In this document: piece after piece, positions 32,918 through 43,984 of the stretch
Layout: each line of letters begins with the position of its first letter
Numbering within the stretch: position 1 is the stretch's first letter
Assembly: GCA_023525975.1 (NCBI GenBank)
Contig: CM042040.1
Coordinates: 57,567,486-57,631,485 of the forward strand
Length of the DNA: 64,000 nt
Source of the DNA: Smallanthus sonchifolius
Lineage: Eukaryota; Streptophyta; Magnoliopsida; Asterales; Asteraceae
Reading direction: 5' to 3'
Made by a program: the position numbers and the translations under genes
The notes under the pieces: generated by a model
What the model saw: only the letters and a program-made list of their open reading frames with translations
Told to the model about the DNA's origin: nothing
Database searches by the model: none

Positions 32918-34139
32918 GACTAAATTACAACTTTTGTGCTTTATGTTTGTCTAAATTATGAAATGTATCATTTAAATAATTGACTTTCACTTATTGTCCT
33001 TTATATGAAAAGTTCTCTCATTTCTTGTCCTTTTCATTAATGGTCGTTAAGTTTAGTCTTTTTACCATTAAAAAATAATTTTTGTAATTTAATTATATTT
33101 TATAAATTTAATAAATTATTTTATTTATTAAAATTCATTTTATTATATATACACACACATATTAGATTAAAGATGTACTGCACCAAGTCCACCATCACCA
33201 TTTACACTAACTGCACCATCACCCTTGCAAATCGCCTTCATCATCACCGCTGCAAATAGTCTCCACCATCACCACTGAAAAAAAAATATCTTTTTACCCT
33301 TAAACCTCCACCCTGCAAATCACCTCCGCATTGCAAATCGCCTCCACCGTTGCTCTTATCCCGACATCGTCCATTACACTATCTCCACCATCACAGCTTA
33401 CAGCTTGGATAGCACCACTGACGTCGCCTGTGATGGATGAAATCGAAGGTAGTGCCGGAAACGAGCCATGGATCTGAACTGATGACGACTGTGTTGTTCG
33501 AATTAGGGTTTGGGAGAGGAAACGATCGCCGGGAAAATACGAACAAGTTTGGTCGGAAGTAGCTGGGTCGCCAAATTAACCCCATGACCATTCATTACCA
33601 TGTCTGCAGATCTCGTAAGCACATATCGAGGAAAGGGTTCTCGAATTGAGGCCATGGTTGTCAGTGGTTAAGTAAGGAAGAAGACAAGGGGGTGAGGGAA
33701 ACTGCCGGTCACGAAAGGTTTTAGATCTGAAATCGCGGTGGTGGTGGTGGTGTGGTGGTGGCGGGTGCCGGCAGGATGAGGAAGATGACCGGACCGGGGG
33801 GGGGGGGGGGGGTCTTTTCAAGAACTTGGGTATAATTCTGGTATAATACGTGTGTATAATATATATGTATATTACAATAAATTTTAATAAAATAATATAA
33901 TTTATTAATTTATAAAATATAATTAAATTACAAGAATTATCCTCTAGTGTAAAAAGACTAAAATACCCTCATGTGCGGTGCACATGGGGTGATTTAACCG
34001 AAAAACTTAACGACCGTTAGCGAAAAGGACAAGAAACGAGAGAACTTTTCATATAAAGGACAATGAGTGAAAGTCAATTCTATAAATGACACATTCCATA
34101 ACTTAGACAAAAATAAAGAATAAAAATTGTAATTTAGTC
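32918..34139. mobile_element. Mutator-like non-autonomous element, 1,222 bp, 9-bp TSD
   Basis: The ends are long inverted repeats (about 150 bases): GACTAAATTACAA at 32918 and its complement ending TTTAGTC at 34139. TTTCATATA flanks both sides (32909-32917 and 34140-34148). A perfect 9-base duplication and long TIRs are typical of Mutator-like elements. The interior (about 33,170-33,830) is CACCATCACC-rich and G-rich, with a run of about 18 G at 33,797. It has no transposase. It might hold captured gene pieces, but I cannot identify any. Confidence 0.85.
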
Positions 34140-34556
34140 TTTCATATATATATATGCATAGTCCAATTCTACTTTAACGAACCATTTTTTGTCTCATTGA
34201 AAGAAAAAAATCTTAGATCCGTCACTGTTTATAATCATGACAGTTGAAAAAAGGCCTCGAGATTTTACTTCACCTCGAGATTTTACTTCACCTTGGGCCC
34301 CAAAGTAATTGAGTCGCCATTGAGTGCCTTGGTATAGAGTGATAGCTACAAAAGATTAAGATGGATTGGGTTGGGTCCTTGAAGGCTGCAAACATATGTA
34401 TGCACGCAAAATGATGGTGACGGTTTAAGGTTGAGAAAAATAATCTTTGGCGTAAATACATCATAACTTGAAGTATTACATCATAACTTGAGAACTTGGA
34501 GCTATATTCCTGCCAAAATCTCCGTCTTGGGTCCTTGGAAACACATCTCTAAAACT

Positions 34557-35029
34557 CAGGGCCGGCCCCGAGAAATTAAGTATCCGGCTCGACATAAGAA
34601 AAATGCCCCCATTCCCTGCGTCCGTTCGCACTATCAGCCTCCTCACGTCTTTTCGTTTTCAGTTGTTACGTCCGTTCACAATTCCGATTCTAATCCCTCG
34701 CTAAGTTTGGCCGGCCCTAGATTCACAGATTCATTGTTTTGCAATTGGTTATTTAGGTATTATGTTTGGATCATTAGATTGGATTTAATCACTTGAGTTT
34801 TAAAATACAAATATGAACCTAGTTTAAAAATTAAAAAGCTAAATTTTAAACTCTTTTGGGCCCAAATTAAAACACAAATATTTTCTAGATTTATAACTTA
34901 TTTATGATTTTATAAGGTTTTTAAATTATTTTTTTATAATATATATAAAAAAATTATAAAATATATACCCCACTCATAAACATGCCACATACAATGGCTC
35001 AACTTGCACCCCTTATTGGGCTGGCCCTG
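34557..35029. mobile_element. hAT-like non-autonomous element, 473 bp, 8-bp TSD
   Basis: The terminal inverted repeats are CAGGGCCGGCCC at 34557 and GGGCTGGCCCTG ending at 35029. The perfect 8-base duplication CTAAAACT stands at 34549-34556 and 35030-35037. Eight-base duplications and CAGGG termini fit the hAT superfamily. The interior has no transposase; the open frame that crosses its left end is not a gene. Confidence 0.85.
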
Positions 35030-35820
35030 CTAAAACTGGTCCTGAATTGTTACAGGTAAATGGTGATTTCAAGTCTGTCAAAAGTTTCATGTCCTGTTTG
35101 AATTGGAATTGGACAAAATGTGCAAAGTGGAGGAGTGCAATATAATGGAAAATAATTCCATTTCTTGAAGATGGAGGTGGAAAATAGACTTTTTGGAACC
35201 TATGGAGCTTCATGAATTGCACCAATTAACTGTTTTACTTCATACAGTTGTTTTTTTTTTTGAAAGGCAAATTAAGAATTTTTTTACCTTTTTAAAAGTT
35301 TAATTGTAGATTGGCTATTTCAGGGTTCCATGCCCATGGATTGCCTTATTATAGCTTTTTTGATTCGTCGGGTATGCCGGCTAAGAGAATCGCTTCTCAT
35401 TCAACCAAAAATGCTAGCTAGGAACTAGCCCAAACAACATAAAAGAACAGAAACATGGAAGATCTAGACAAGAAAGAAAAAACAGAAGAAGAAAAAGAGA
35501 ATACAAAACATGAGAAGGAGCTACTAAAGTCTGAATTTGCACCAGCTTTCCTAGTCCAGGATGTTTATTTTTGATCTGTTTTTAACTTATAAAAACCCCA
35601 ATGTTTTGATTTATTCAATGATTCTTGCAATAGATACCACTTGATTTTCAAATAGATATTTGTTTCTAGCTTTCCATATTTCCCAACAAGCCAACAGTAT
35701 AATAGATTGCACCATTTGTTTTTTTAGATCACTTAGCCCTCCATGTAAGTGTAACCGAAACAGATCCAATATTGAAAACGCATATATCGAAGGAGGCTTA
35801 CACCAGATTGAGATCTTCTG

Positions 35821-36136
35821 TCATACAATTGTTGCAACGTAGCAGGTCGTGAACACATGATCTATCGACTCCTCTACTTTCCCGCAGAAAACACATGTCG
35901 TTGATGATACAAAGATGTTTCTTCGTTGAAGCGCCGTTTTCGTTGGAATCCTTTCTTCCTTAGCCATCCACCCGAATATTAATTTTGAGCGGAAGCCAAT
36001 TATTCCAATTGAAGGCTTGAATTGGAGTTCGCACCCGTTGTTTAGCAAATGACGTTCTGACCACTTTGAATGAGAAGCTTCCTTCTGAACAGCCCATCCA
36101 TAACCATTTGTCCGCTTGATCGTTGAGTTTAACTTG
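35821..36136 (-). pseudogene. LINE fragment: zinc-binding (zf-RVT) region
   Basis: On the minus strand the text reads ADKWLWMGCSEGSFSFKVV, then WNNWLPLKINI, a one-step frame change, then FGWMAKEERIPTKTAL and CVFCGKVEESIDHVFTTC. This is the zf-RVT domain found after reverse transcriptase in plant L1-type LINEs. Its upstream part continues at 39,096 once the solo LTR is removed. A T-run on the plus strand at about 35,251 may be the poly(A) tail. The text between 35,262 and 35,820 has no motif I recognise. Confidence 0.8.
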
Positions 36137-36141
36137 ATTTA

Positions 36142-39095
36142 TGTCACACCCCAACCGACGGCGGATTATACGTCGGGGCGGACGCGGTTGTTCAATAGCA
36201 CAAGGTTGACTATTAAAGTTTCAATATTTCATTAATGAATAATTTAAGATTCAATACGAGGAAGAATAATACGAATACAGCATTTAATTTAAGTAGTCTA
36301 GGTCCAAAGCATCCTATGTGATCACGAATAAGTCTCATGATGTAAACCTGAAACATGTGAAAGAATCTGTCAACTACAAAATAGTTGGTGAGATACAAAG
36401 GTTTTGACACAGTTTAACAAGTATTTAAAAAGTATTACAATTCACTATGATTTGTGCATTCTATAATGTAAGTATGAGAAAACAAGCATGTTAGACATTG
36501 TGCACATCAACCCTCCGACCAAGTTTAGGCATAACCCGCAGGTTACCCTTATAAGTCTCAAGTTTAAAGTTTAATGTAGTAACAAACACCAAGGGCTCCC
36601 CCCCAAAGGGGTCAATCAATCAAGGTGGATTGGTCAAATGCAATAGATCTACCATTGTTACTATCGGCTTGATCAAAGCTAATGAATGTGCTAGTTTTAA
36701 GTTTAATCTAAGCATACAAGTCTCAAGTTTAATATAAGAATAAACACGTAGTCATAGTTGTACAAGAATTGTATAAGTTTAAGAATTGTGAACATGTTTC
36801 ACCCCAAAAGCATAAAAGGAAAAAGGGGCTAAGTATACTCACTTGGATGATGAATAGTATCCGACACGGATAAGTATTTGCAAGCTTTGGAGGGAGAATA
36901 TCCTCACGATAAGCCTAAGTATGCAAGTTTAAAGATTTAAGTATGATCCTATAAGTCTATGGTAAGGATCTAGGATTTCGAGATTCGACTAGGGTTCCAA
37001 ATGGGAGGCGGGAATAATTTGTGTTCATAAAATCAAGTTTAAGTAAAGGTTTTAAATGGATGACGCAAGACTTGAGTATCGAAGTTTAACATAGCTTATA
37101 GTTTAGAATAATTAAGATAATTATTCAAAAGCTTTACTACTATTAATTACACATGTTAAAAAAATAATCAAAATAGTTTTCTAAGTATTCGTGAATGGAG
37201 TTGAAGTATTTGTTAAATGGAAGACTAAATAATTATTAAGGTTTAACCATAATTATTCAAAGACTAAATAATTATTAAAGATTTATAATAATTATTTAAA
37301 GAATATATAAAATGATAATTATAATAATTACTTCAAGAATACATGACTATTAAGGATAGATAATTATCTAAATATTTATCTAATTAATATAAATCATTTA
37401 AGATTTATCAAAGCATTTAGGTATTAAATATTTATTATCTTGTAGTTTCAATAAGATAATATATATATTTTTTTAAGTTATAAGTTTCAAAGTTTACAAG
37501 TTTATAAAGTTTTATAAGTTTATAACTAATTAAATAAATGAAGTATGAATAATTCTCTTTTCAAATTGGTATTTTGACTATAAGTCTTTAAAGTTTAAAT
37601 AAAATTATAAGTTTATAATGTTTACTTCAATTAGTAAGTTTATAAGTATAACTATTTAATTCAAAGTTTATGTTTTTAAAAGTATAAAAGTTTTAAAGTC
37701 TTTATGAAGTTTATAAGTTTAGAACATAATTAAAGCATGTTTATTTTCTCACATTTTATATAAACAATCGGTTTATGTTTATATAAATTTTATAAAGGTT
37801 TTAAAAGTATTTTTATGGATTTAAAACCAAAATTAAAGATTTAGTTAATTATAGGTTTAACTAAATTTTATTTAATTAAAAATGTTCCCAAAAGTAAAAG
37901 TGTAATTAAAAATTGGGTTTAATAATTTATAAAAATTATAAAGGTTTAAAAACTGTTTTTAAAAAAGGCTAAAATAAATAAAGTGGGCAAAACCGGTTCC
38001 CCCGGATTCGAACTCGGGTCTGGGACCGGGTCGCAAATCACACACACAAGTCTAACCACCCCGCCCATGGATCTACTGATGTTGTAAACTGGAAAAATAA
38101 AATACTTAAACAGATTCTCAAAACTCCCCCATTCTCCTTATGAACCCTAGAAACGGATTCCCAAAATTCGATATGTTAATCCCTATGTCTCTTGCAATTG
38201 ACAGAGGGCAAATGATGCTAGAATGGAGACGAGAGGAATGGACTCAAGAATTACCTGAATCGGTCTTAAATCGGAGGAGAACTGGTCGGTCTCGTCGTCG
38301 ACGGTCCTCGAGTTCGAACGGGCAATTGCCGGTGCAAGACAGTGAAATTGGATGCTCAGTGAGTTAGAGTGGAGTAATGTTGAGGTGTAGCAACTGTTAT
38401 TTATACTCGATTTCTTCATTTAATGCTAAAACCGTTGAGGGGATTACGGTTGAGCCGAAAGGGTTAAATCGCGAGTCACGCGGGTGCTAGGCTCGAAATC
38501 GAGCATCGAATGTCCTCGGGGTTGGGTCGCATGCGCGAGATGAACCCGAGGTTCATCGAATCCGGACGGGATTCGTGTTTTCGGAGGAAAAGGGAGTTGG
38601 AACCGGCTGTGCGGGACTCGAACCCATGACTGATTTCTGGGTTTCGGGTGTTTGGGTTTAATACGGAACATACCCTGTAGTTTGGAAGCTTTAACAGTTT
38701 ATGTTAAGATATAGATTTAGTTTAAAACAAGTTTCGAAAGTTAGCAGTTCCGGTCCCTTGACTTTATTTATAAAACAAATATGTTTTATTTTTATAAAAC
38801 CAAGTAAGTCTTATAAGTTTTGTCATCTTTTACTATCTTATAATTTTATAAAATAATTTATAGGATTTGTAGTCTACATGTTCAAGTATTAGAAGTAAGA
38901 TTTAAAATTATAGTATTTATATAATTATAAATCTATAGTGTTTTAAGAATTTAATACTTTTTATCCATAAGATACATATATATATATATATATATATAAG
39001 CATGATTATATAAATTAGATAAATACAGGTTCTAAATATTTGTGTTTATAACGGATTTAGAAAAGAAATTTCGTCGAAAAATCTTGGATATTACA
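36142..39095 (-). repeat. Solo Gypsy LTR, 2,954 bp, TSD ATTTA, inside a LINE
   Basis: In plus-strand view it starts TGTCACACCCC and ends GGATATTACA, and ATTTA flanks it (36137-36141 and 39096-39100). No internal region is attached, so it is a solo LTR left by recombination between two LTRs. Minus-strand landmarks follow the young chromovirus LTR: T-arm-like motif near 38,625, TATA box at 38398-38405, CAG|GTAATT at 38,254, a tRNA-like block at 37,995-38,075, GTGAGT at 36,837-36,842, and the hairpin with TTTCAGGT at 36,346-36,392. A (TA)n array lies near 38,975-38,998. Confidence 0.9.
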
Positions 39096-39760
39096 ATTTA
39101 ATAGTGCCCGACAACTATCCATTTCCTGCATTTCAAAAGGAAGAAAAATGTTTCGTTTCCAAGACCAATGTAAAGTTAGATAGTTACCCGACATTCGACA
39201 CCGGTCCCGGACAAGGCATGATTTTTCTGACTCAATTATGAATAGGGCCGGAAAGAAACCATTAACGGAGCCGAGCCAACCCAATGATCTATCCAAAACC
39301 TTATAGTCTCGCCATTACCCAGCACCCCAACAATTGAATCAGATAAAGTGAGGCTTGATTTTGTTAGTGATAAGCTTATGTTAGCAATTGACCTCCACAC
39401 CCCTGATTGAGAACTATTGCTTGGGATAGACTTCCAAGAATTCGGTTTATCATGAATCGAGAATGTTAACTTTCTTTGGGGCAGTGACCTTTTCCCAATT
39501 AAACCAATGAACTTTCTTTTTTTCTTTTGACCCTCCCCAAAAAAATTGTTTCCTCAAACTTTCAATTTTTTCCAATACTATTTTTGGTGCTTTGTATAGG
39601 GAAAAGTAGTAAACCGGGAGAGCGTCGAAGACCAATTTCAATAAAATGACCCTCCATCCTATGGATAAGGTAGACGCTTTCCAAAGGGAAAGTCGTTTTT
39701 CTATCGTTGATAAAACTAAGTCCCAAGCCTTAACCAAGGTCATGTTATTGCCCACTGAAA
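39096..39760 (-). pseudogene. LINE fragment: end of reverse transcriptase
   Basis: The minus-strand text at 39,450-39,755 reads GNNMTLVKAWDLVLSTIEKR, then LSLWKASTLSIGWRVILLK and ALPVYYFSLYKAP, the thumb region of plant LINE reverse transcriptases. From 39,296 it reads RMSGNYLTLHWSWKR and CRALLN, which joins in frame with 36,136 when the solo LTR and one ATTTA are left out. The region between the two open pieces is frame-shifted. This is a dead 5'-truncated copy. Confidence 0.85.
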
Positions 39761-39789
39761 TTGAGCAACATCTTCAAATTTAGTTAGAA

Positions 39790-39955
39790 TAAATGGATCC
39801 CAAAGAAAGTTAACATTCTCGGTTGGCGAGCGGAAATTGAGCGAATTCCTACATTATCCGCCCTAACCAAGAGGAATATTTGAATCGAGTCCACTCTATG
39901 TGTTATATGTGGTGAAGTTAATGAATCTTACAAATCCCATTTGACATCACATTGA
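39790..39955 (+). pseudogene. Second LINE zf-RVT fragment in opposite orientation
   Basis: The plus-strand text reads WIPKKVNILGWRAEIERIPT, then SALTKRNI, a stop, and LCVICGEVNES, again a zf-RVT domain. It shares the segment CCCAAAGAAAGTTAACATTC with the neighbouring minus-strand LINE (near 39,470), in inverted orientation. It is a separate fragment, because the minus-strand LINE keeps its own zf-RVT. Confidence 0.65.
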
Positions 39956-41510
39956 CAAATGGTGTAACATTCCTTATATATGCTTTTAATATCCGTGACA
40001 TGATGAATTTACACAAAAGTTTACATGTTACCAAGATCAAAAAAGAAGATGGTAGATGTTGTTATTCTCATAACATGTTAATGCATTTGAAAAGCTTGTT
40101 CAAAAAAATATACATTTTATGTAAAATTAACAAAATAAATTAAAAATATATATTCAATTATAAAAATATACATTTATTTATTTAAATATTTTTTAATTAT
40201 TTTATTTTATTTTTTTATTTTTTTTACTTTTAAAAATAAAATCTCCGACCATTAACTTTTTATCCGATCAAGAAAAGTGGAGAATATTAAACATAAAAAA
40301 TCATCAAAGTGGATGATGTAGTTGACTGATTAATGTACATGTGATTTCAAGGTTTTGCCTCACTTACGGGGAACATGGCTTTCCTTTTTGTCTCTTCACA
40401 AAATTCATCTTTTGACTAACCCATTGGATAATCTATCCCATTGGATAATTTATATACATCATCTAATTAACCATTTAATATCATTTAATGTAACTTCTTT
40501 GTTTTTGTCATGATCATAAATCATCAAATAAGTTAAATCAATCTTTTTATTAATAATTTAATTTAACTAATTTTTATTTTTTTACTATAAATTTTGTCCA
40601 TTATTATTTAGTTTTTTATTTTTTATTTTACTCTAAATTTTGTATAAAAAAACTTAATATGTTTAAAAAAAAATTAAGTTAACTATTATTTTTATTAGTT
40701 TAAGTTAACTATTTTTTTTATTTTGTATGTAAATCTCAAAAGAAAATTAATAACAATAATAAAAATTTCACTAACAAATAAAAAATAACTTAATATATTT
40801 AGATATTATATAATGTTCAAAAATATAATAAATAGTATTATTAGATCGTTAGAAACTTGAAATTGTCATAATTATATAATTGTTAGAAATAACGTCATGC
40901 AATTCTAGACATCTTCATGTGCCGGTGCATTTATTCTTACCGAATATAGACGTTTTCAAAAGATTCTTATAACCGTTTGAAAATTCTCTCGCTTATTTTT
41001 TCGTGAGCCCAAACTATACCAAATAAATAAGTAATTGATTGAAAAAAAATCACTTATTGTTTCTCAGTTATTATTATCTTCGTTGTGAATATATTTATTT
41101 TATGAATATTTCATTTACTTAATATTTATTTTTCTCAACTATTTGTTTTGTTTTTTCTGTTTATTAATAACTATTTAATATATTTTTTAAAATACCGCTT
41201 CGAGTCGTCGAAAACCATAAGGCGAATACCGATACAGATTCCGAAAATACCAATATCGACAAGGATATTGTTCACCCATAATAGGTTCGACCCGTAACGG
41301 TATCACAACCGTAAGGACATCATTGCGCGCAACTCTCTCTGAGTGGTTAGTTACCGTTTCAACCCCTTCTAATATATATTTAACTCTTTTTACCAGCGTG
41401 ATTTTCTATTAATATTGTTTTCCTATAATATCTTTCTATCGTAAAGTTAAAAAAACAACGGAACGTGCGACTTATTTTTGTTTTGTTTTTTTAATTTGCA
41501 AGTATAAATA
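39956..41510. other. AT-rich intergenic stretch, no gene seen
   Basis: This is long A/T-rich DNA with short open frames only. A less AT-rich patch at about 41,190-41,350 has no motif I can name. Confidence 0.6.
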
Positions 41511-41511
41511 T

Positions 41512-41836
41512 TTTTAATTTAGTAATCAAAACTATTACTCATTGGCTAATAATAATCCAAACTAACAGTTTTACTAGTGATAATCATAACTTTCACTTTT
41601 GTTGTCAATGGCAGCCCATGTAACATAATCATCATAGATTTACACTTATTTTTGCTAAAAATGACGGTTTTAAATGAAAAATAGAAAATGTACAAGCGAA
41701 ATTGAGTGGCAATCAAGTGTAAATATATGACAATTAAGCTGTTGGACTGTCATTGACAACAAAAATGAAAGTTGAGATTATCACCAACCAATTTGAATTA
41801 TTATCAGCCAATACGTTATAGTTCGGATTATTAAAA
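41512..41836. mobile_element. Fold-back MITE (about 325 bp)
   Basis: Two arms of about 110 bases face each other. The left has TTGGCTAATAATAATCC, then GTGATAATCATAACTTTC and TTTTGTTGTCAATG; the right has the complements of TTGGCTGATAATAATTC, GTGATAATCTCAACTTTC and TTTTGTTGTCAATG. No coding region and no clear target duplication are visible, so the superfamily is open. Confidence 0.7.
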
Positions 41837-43669
41837 AACAATTTGCCAAAAATAAAATAAACTTAGGTATTTTTTAAAATACAACTATTTATTTAGTAAA
41901 TTGTTATAAAAACTGACAATTTTAAATGGTTGGCTTTTTATTAAAAAAAATATCGCTTGGGTTTTATATAAAAAGGAAATTTGTTTTTTTATAAAATTAT
42001 TTTTTTCATATATTTAAATTACAAAATAACCTTTAGATTCTTATAAATTTAAAAAGTTTTAAAATATACCTAGTAATATACAACAACACATCAGTGCAAT
42101 CAAATTCAATTTTTTGAATTTTTTAATCATCATTTACTTTTCTTGTATTTTTTATCCTTAAAAACTTATAAACAATAAAACGGATTAAAACATTACAACA
42201 CCATAACTATTTTCTTTTAGTTCATAACATTTATCTTTATAAAATTGATAACAACAATAAAAATTTCACTAACAAATAAAAAAATAAATAAATTTTAAAT
42301 AAGAAAATAAACAATCAAATTTATTAATAAATAAAAAATTAATTTACAACTACATATTTAGCAGATTTCTAAGCAAATTCCGGTTCACAAACCGGTTTTT
42401 CACAATATATATCCGTTTATGCAGTGACGGAACTAGAACTTTTTTACTATGGGTCATAATACAAAAATCTATAGTCAACATAAAAAAAGTTGTTTATTTA
42501 CACAAAAAAAACTTACTAGTGAAGTATTTTTCTAAAGACTAAAAAGGTTTTTTAGTTATATATGTTCATAAATTAAAAAAAAGATTAACTATACATTTTT
42601 ATTAAATAAAAAACTATACGATGATAAATAGTATATTGATAAATCCTAAATCAAAATAAAATTATAATTAATTGAATAATATAAAATAAAGCTACACAAA
42701 CTTTACAATCTTTATAAATCAAATGAATAATATAAAATAAAGAGATTTGTATTTTATCTCTTTATTTATTCATTAAAATTAAAATAGAGTGAAGAAAATG
42801 AGATGACAATGCGTATGAATGTAATGATTATGATTTGATGTTTGGGTAAAAAGTAAAATTAATATGATGTATTAATCTTAAGTGGTGTATTAAACTTAAT
42901 ACCCTAATCTAATTATCACTAAACCTTAAATTATTGGGATAACAAATCATCAATTTAAAACCATAATCATAGTCATGTTATTCATCTTATTTATTTGGCA
43001 ATCATATATATCATGTCTTAGACCATTTGTTGTCTAGACCTATTTTCTTATAAAATAACATGATTCTATCTTGGATAGTTGTCAATTATTACACATGTAC
43101 TAAGAGGGATCCTCAAATTAAACTATAAAATAATTAGAAACTAAAGTAAGTAGTCTTTATCCCGGATTGGTATTAATATTTGAATTGAACTCAAAAAACT
43201 TGAAATTATAAGGAAACCAAATTCAAATAATAAATTCGAATAGCGTTCTTATTTGAACTAGATTCTGAATTCGAACCAGGTTATTCAAATTCAAATTATA
43301 TAATTTTTTATTTTATTTATTTATATGCTCATAGTTGGAGTTATTCGAATTAACTGAATTTGAACCGAATTAAAAGCCAGTTTCAAAATTTTTAATTTGA
43401 ATAACTAAAATCGAACACAATTAAGACCCCTACTTGAATCATATCTAAATAAACGAGTAAAATCTTCCTCTCTTATGCATTTTTTACCTCATGAATCGTG
43501 ACCTTTCCTTATGTTTGCTCTATGATCAAATGTGGTACATTTAGTTATTAGTTAGTTAATGATTCTCATTCTAGCAGCTGTAAAACCATAATTTGTAAGA
43601 AAATATTCTTAGGTCCTTTGAGGGGGCAAAGAAATATGTAAATAGAAAGAAAAAAAAACGAACATACAG
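41837..43669. other. AT-rich intergenic stretch
   Basis: I see no gene. A patch at 43,170-43,420 is dense in TTCGAAT and TTTGAATT words, which suggests another small repeat. A GTGACGGAACTAGAA end-like motif at 42,423 resembles a DNA-transposon terminus, but I found no partner. Confidence 0.5.
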
Positions 43670-43685
43670 GAAGACACCATCAAAT

Positions 43686-43808
43686 TTTTTTTAACGGCTA
43701 ACTCGTAATCCTATGGAGGGTACCAGCAAAATTCTCCTTGTCAGGATTGGAACCCATGACCTCCCTAGGAGGAAACCCTTTACAGGAAAACCACTGACCA
43801 CCGGAAAA
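43686..43808 (-). mobile_element. tRNA-derived SINE, 123 bp, 16-bp TSD
   Basis: On the minus strand an A-box-like TGGTCAGTGG and, about 45 bases later, a B-box-like GGGTTCCAATCC form a pol III promoter. The element ends in an A-run (T-run at 43,686 on the plus strand). The perfect 16-base duplication GAAGACACCATCAAAT stands on both sides (43670-43685 and 43809-43824), marking target-primed insertion. The perfect duplication points to a recent event. It lies about 180 bases past the stop codon of the BES1/BZR1-type gene. Confidence 0.88.
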
Positions 43809-43984
43809 GAAGACACCATCAAATATCCACAAGAAGGTAATGAAAGACTCCGGAAAAATAAATTTAATCAAAAATCATAATAGAACTTCAAATTTTCCAA
43901 CCCTTTTTAACATAGATTAGGAAGAAATTAATTGGCATGCTAAATTGCCAATCTCTTAATCACTACACTTGAAGAACACCAACA

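Noticed and set aside
33576..33821. Pro/His-rich protein on the minus strand
   Set aside because: It is a translation of a CCACCACC- and poly-C tract inside the Mutator-like element.
34488..35225. LINE or gene fragment around the hAT-like element
   Set aside because: Removing the hAT-like element joins text such as LGPWKHISKTGPELLQVNG, which vaguely resembles LINE text, but I could not place it with confidence.
42421..42460. hAT or other DNA-transposon terminus (GTGACGGAACTAGAA)
   Set aside because: No matching inverted end or target duplication was found nearby.
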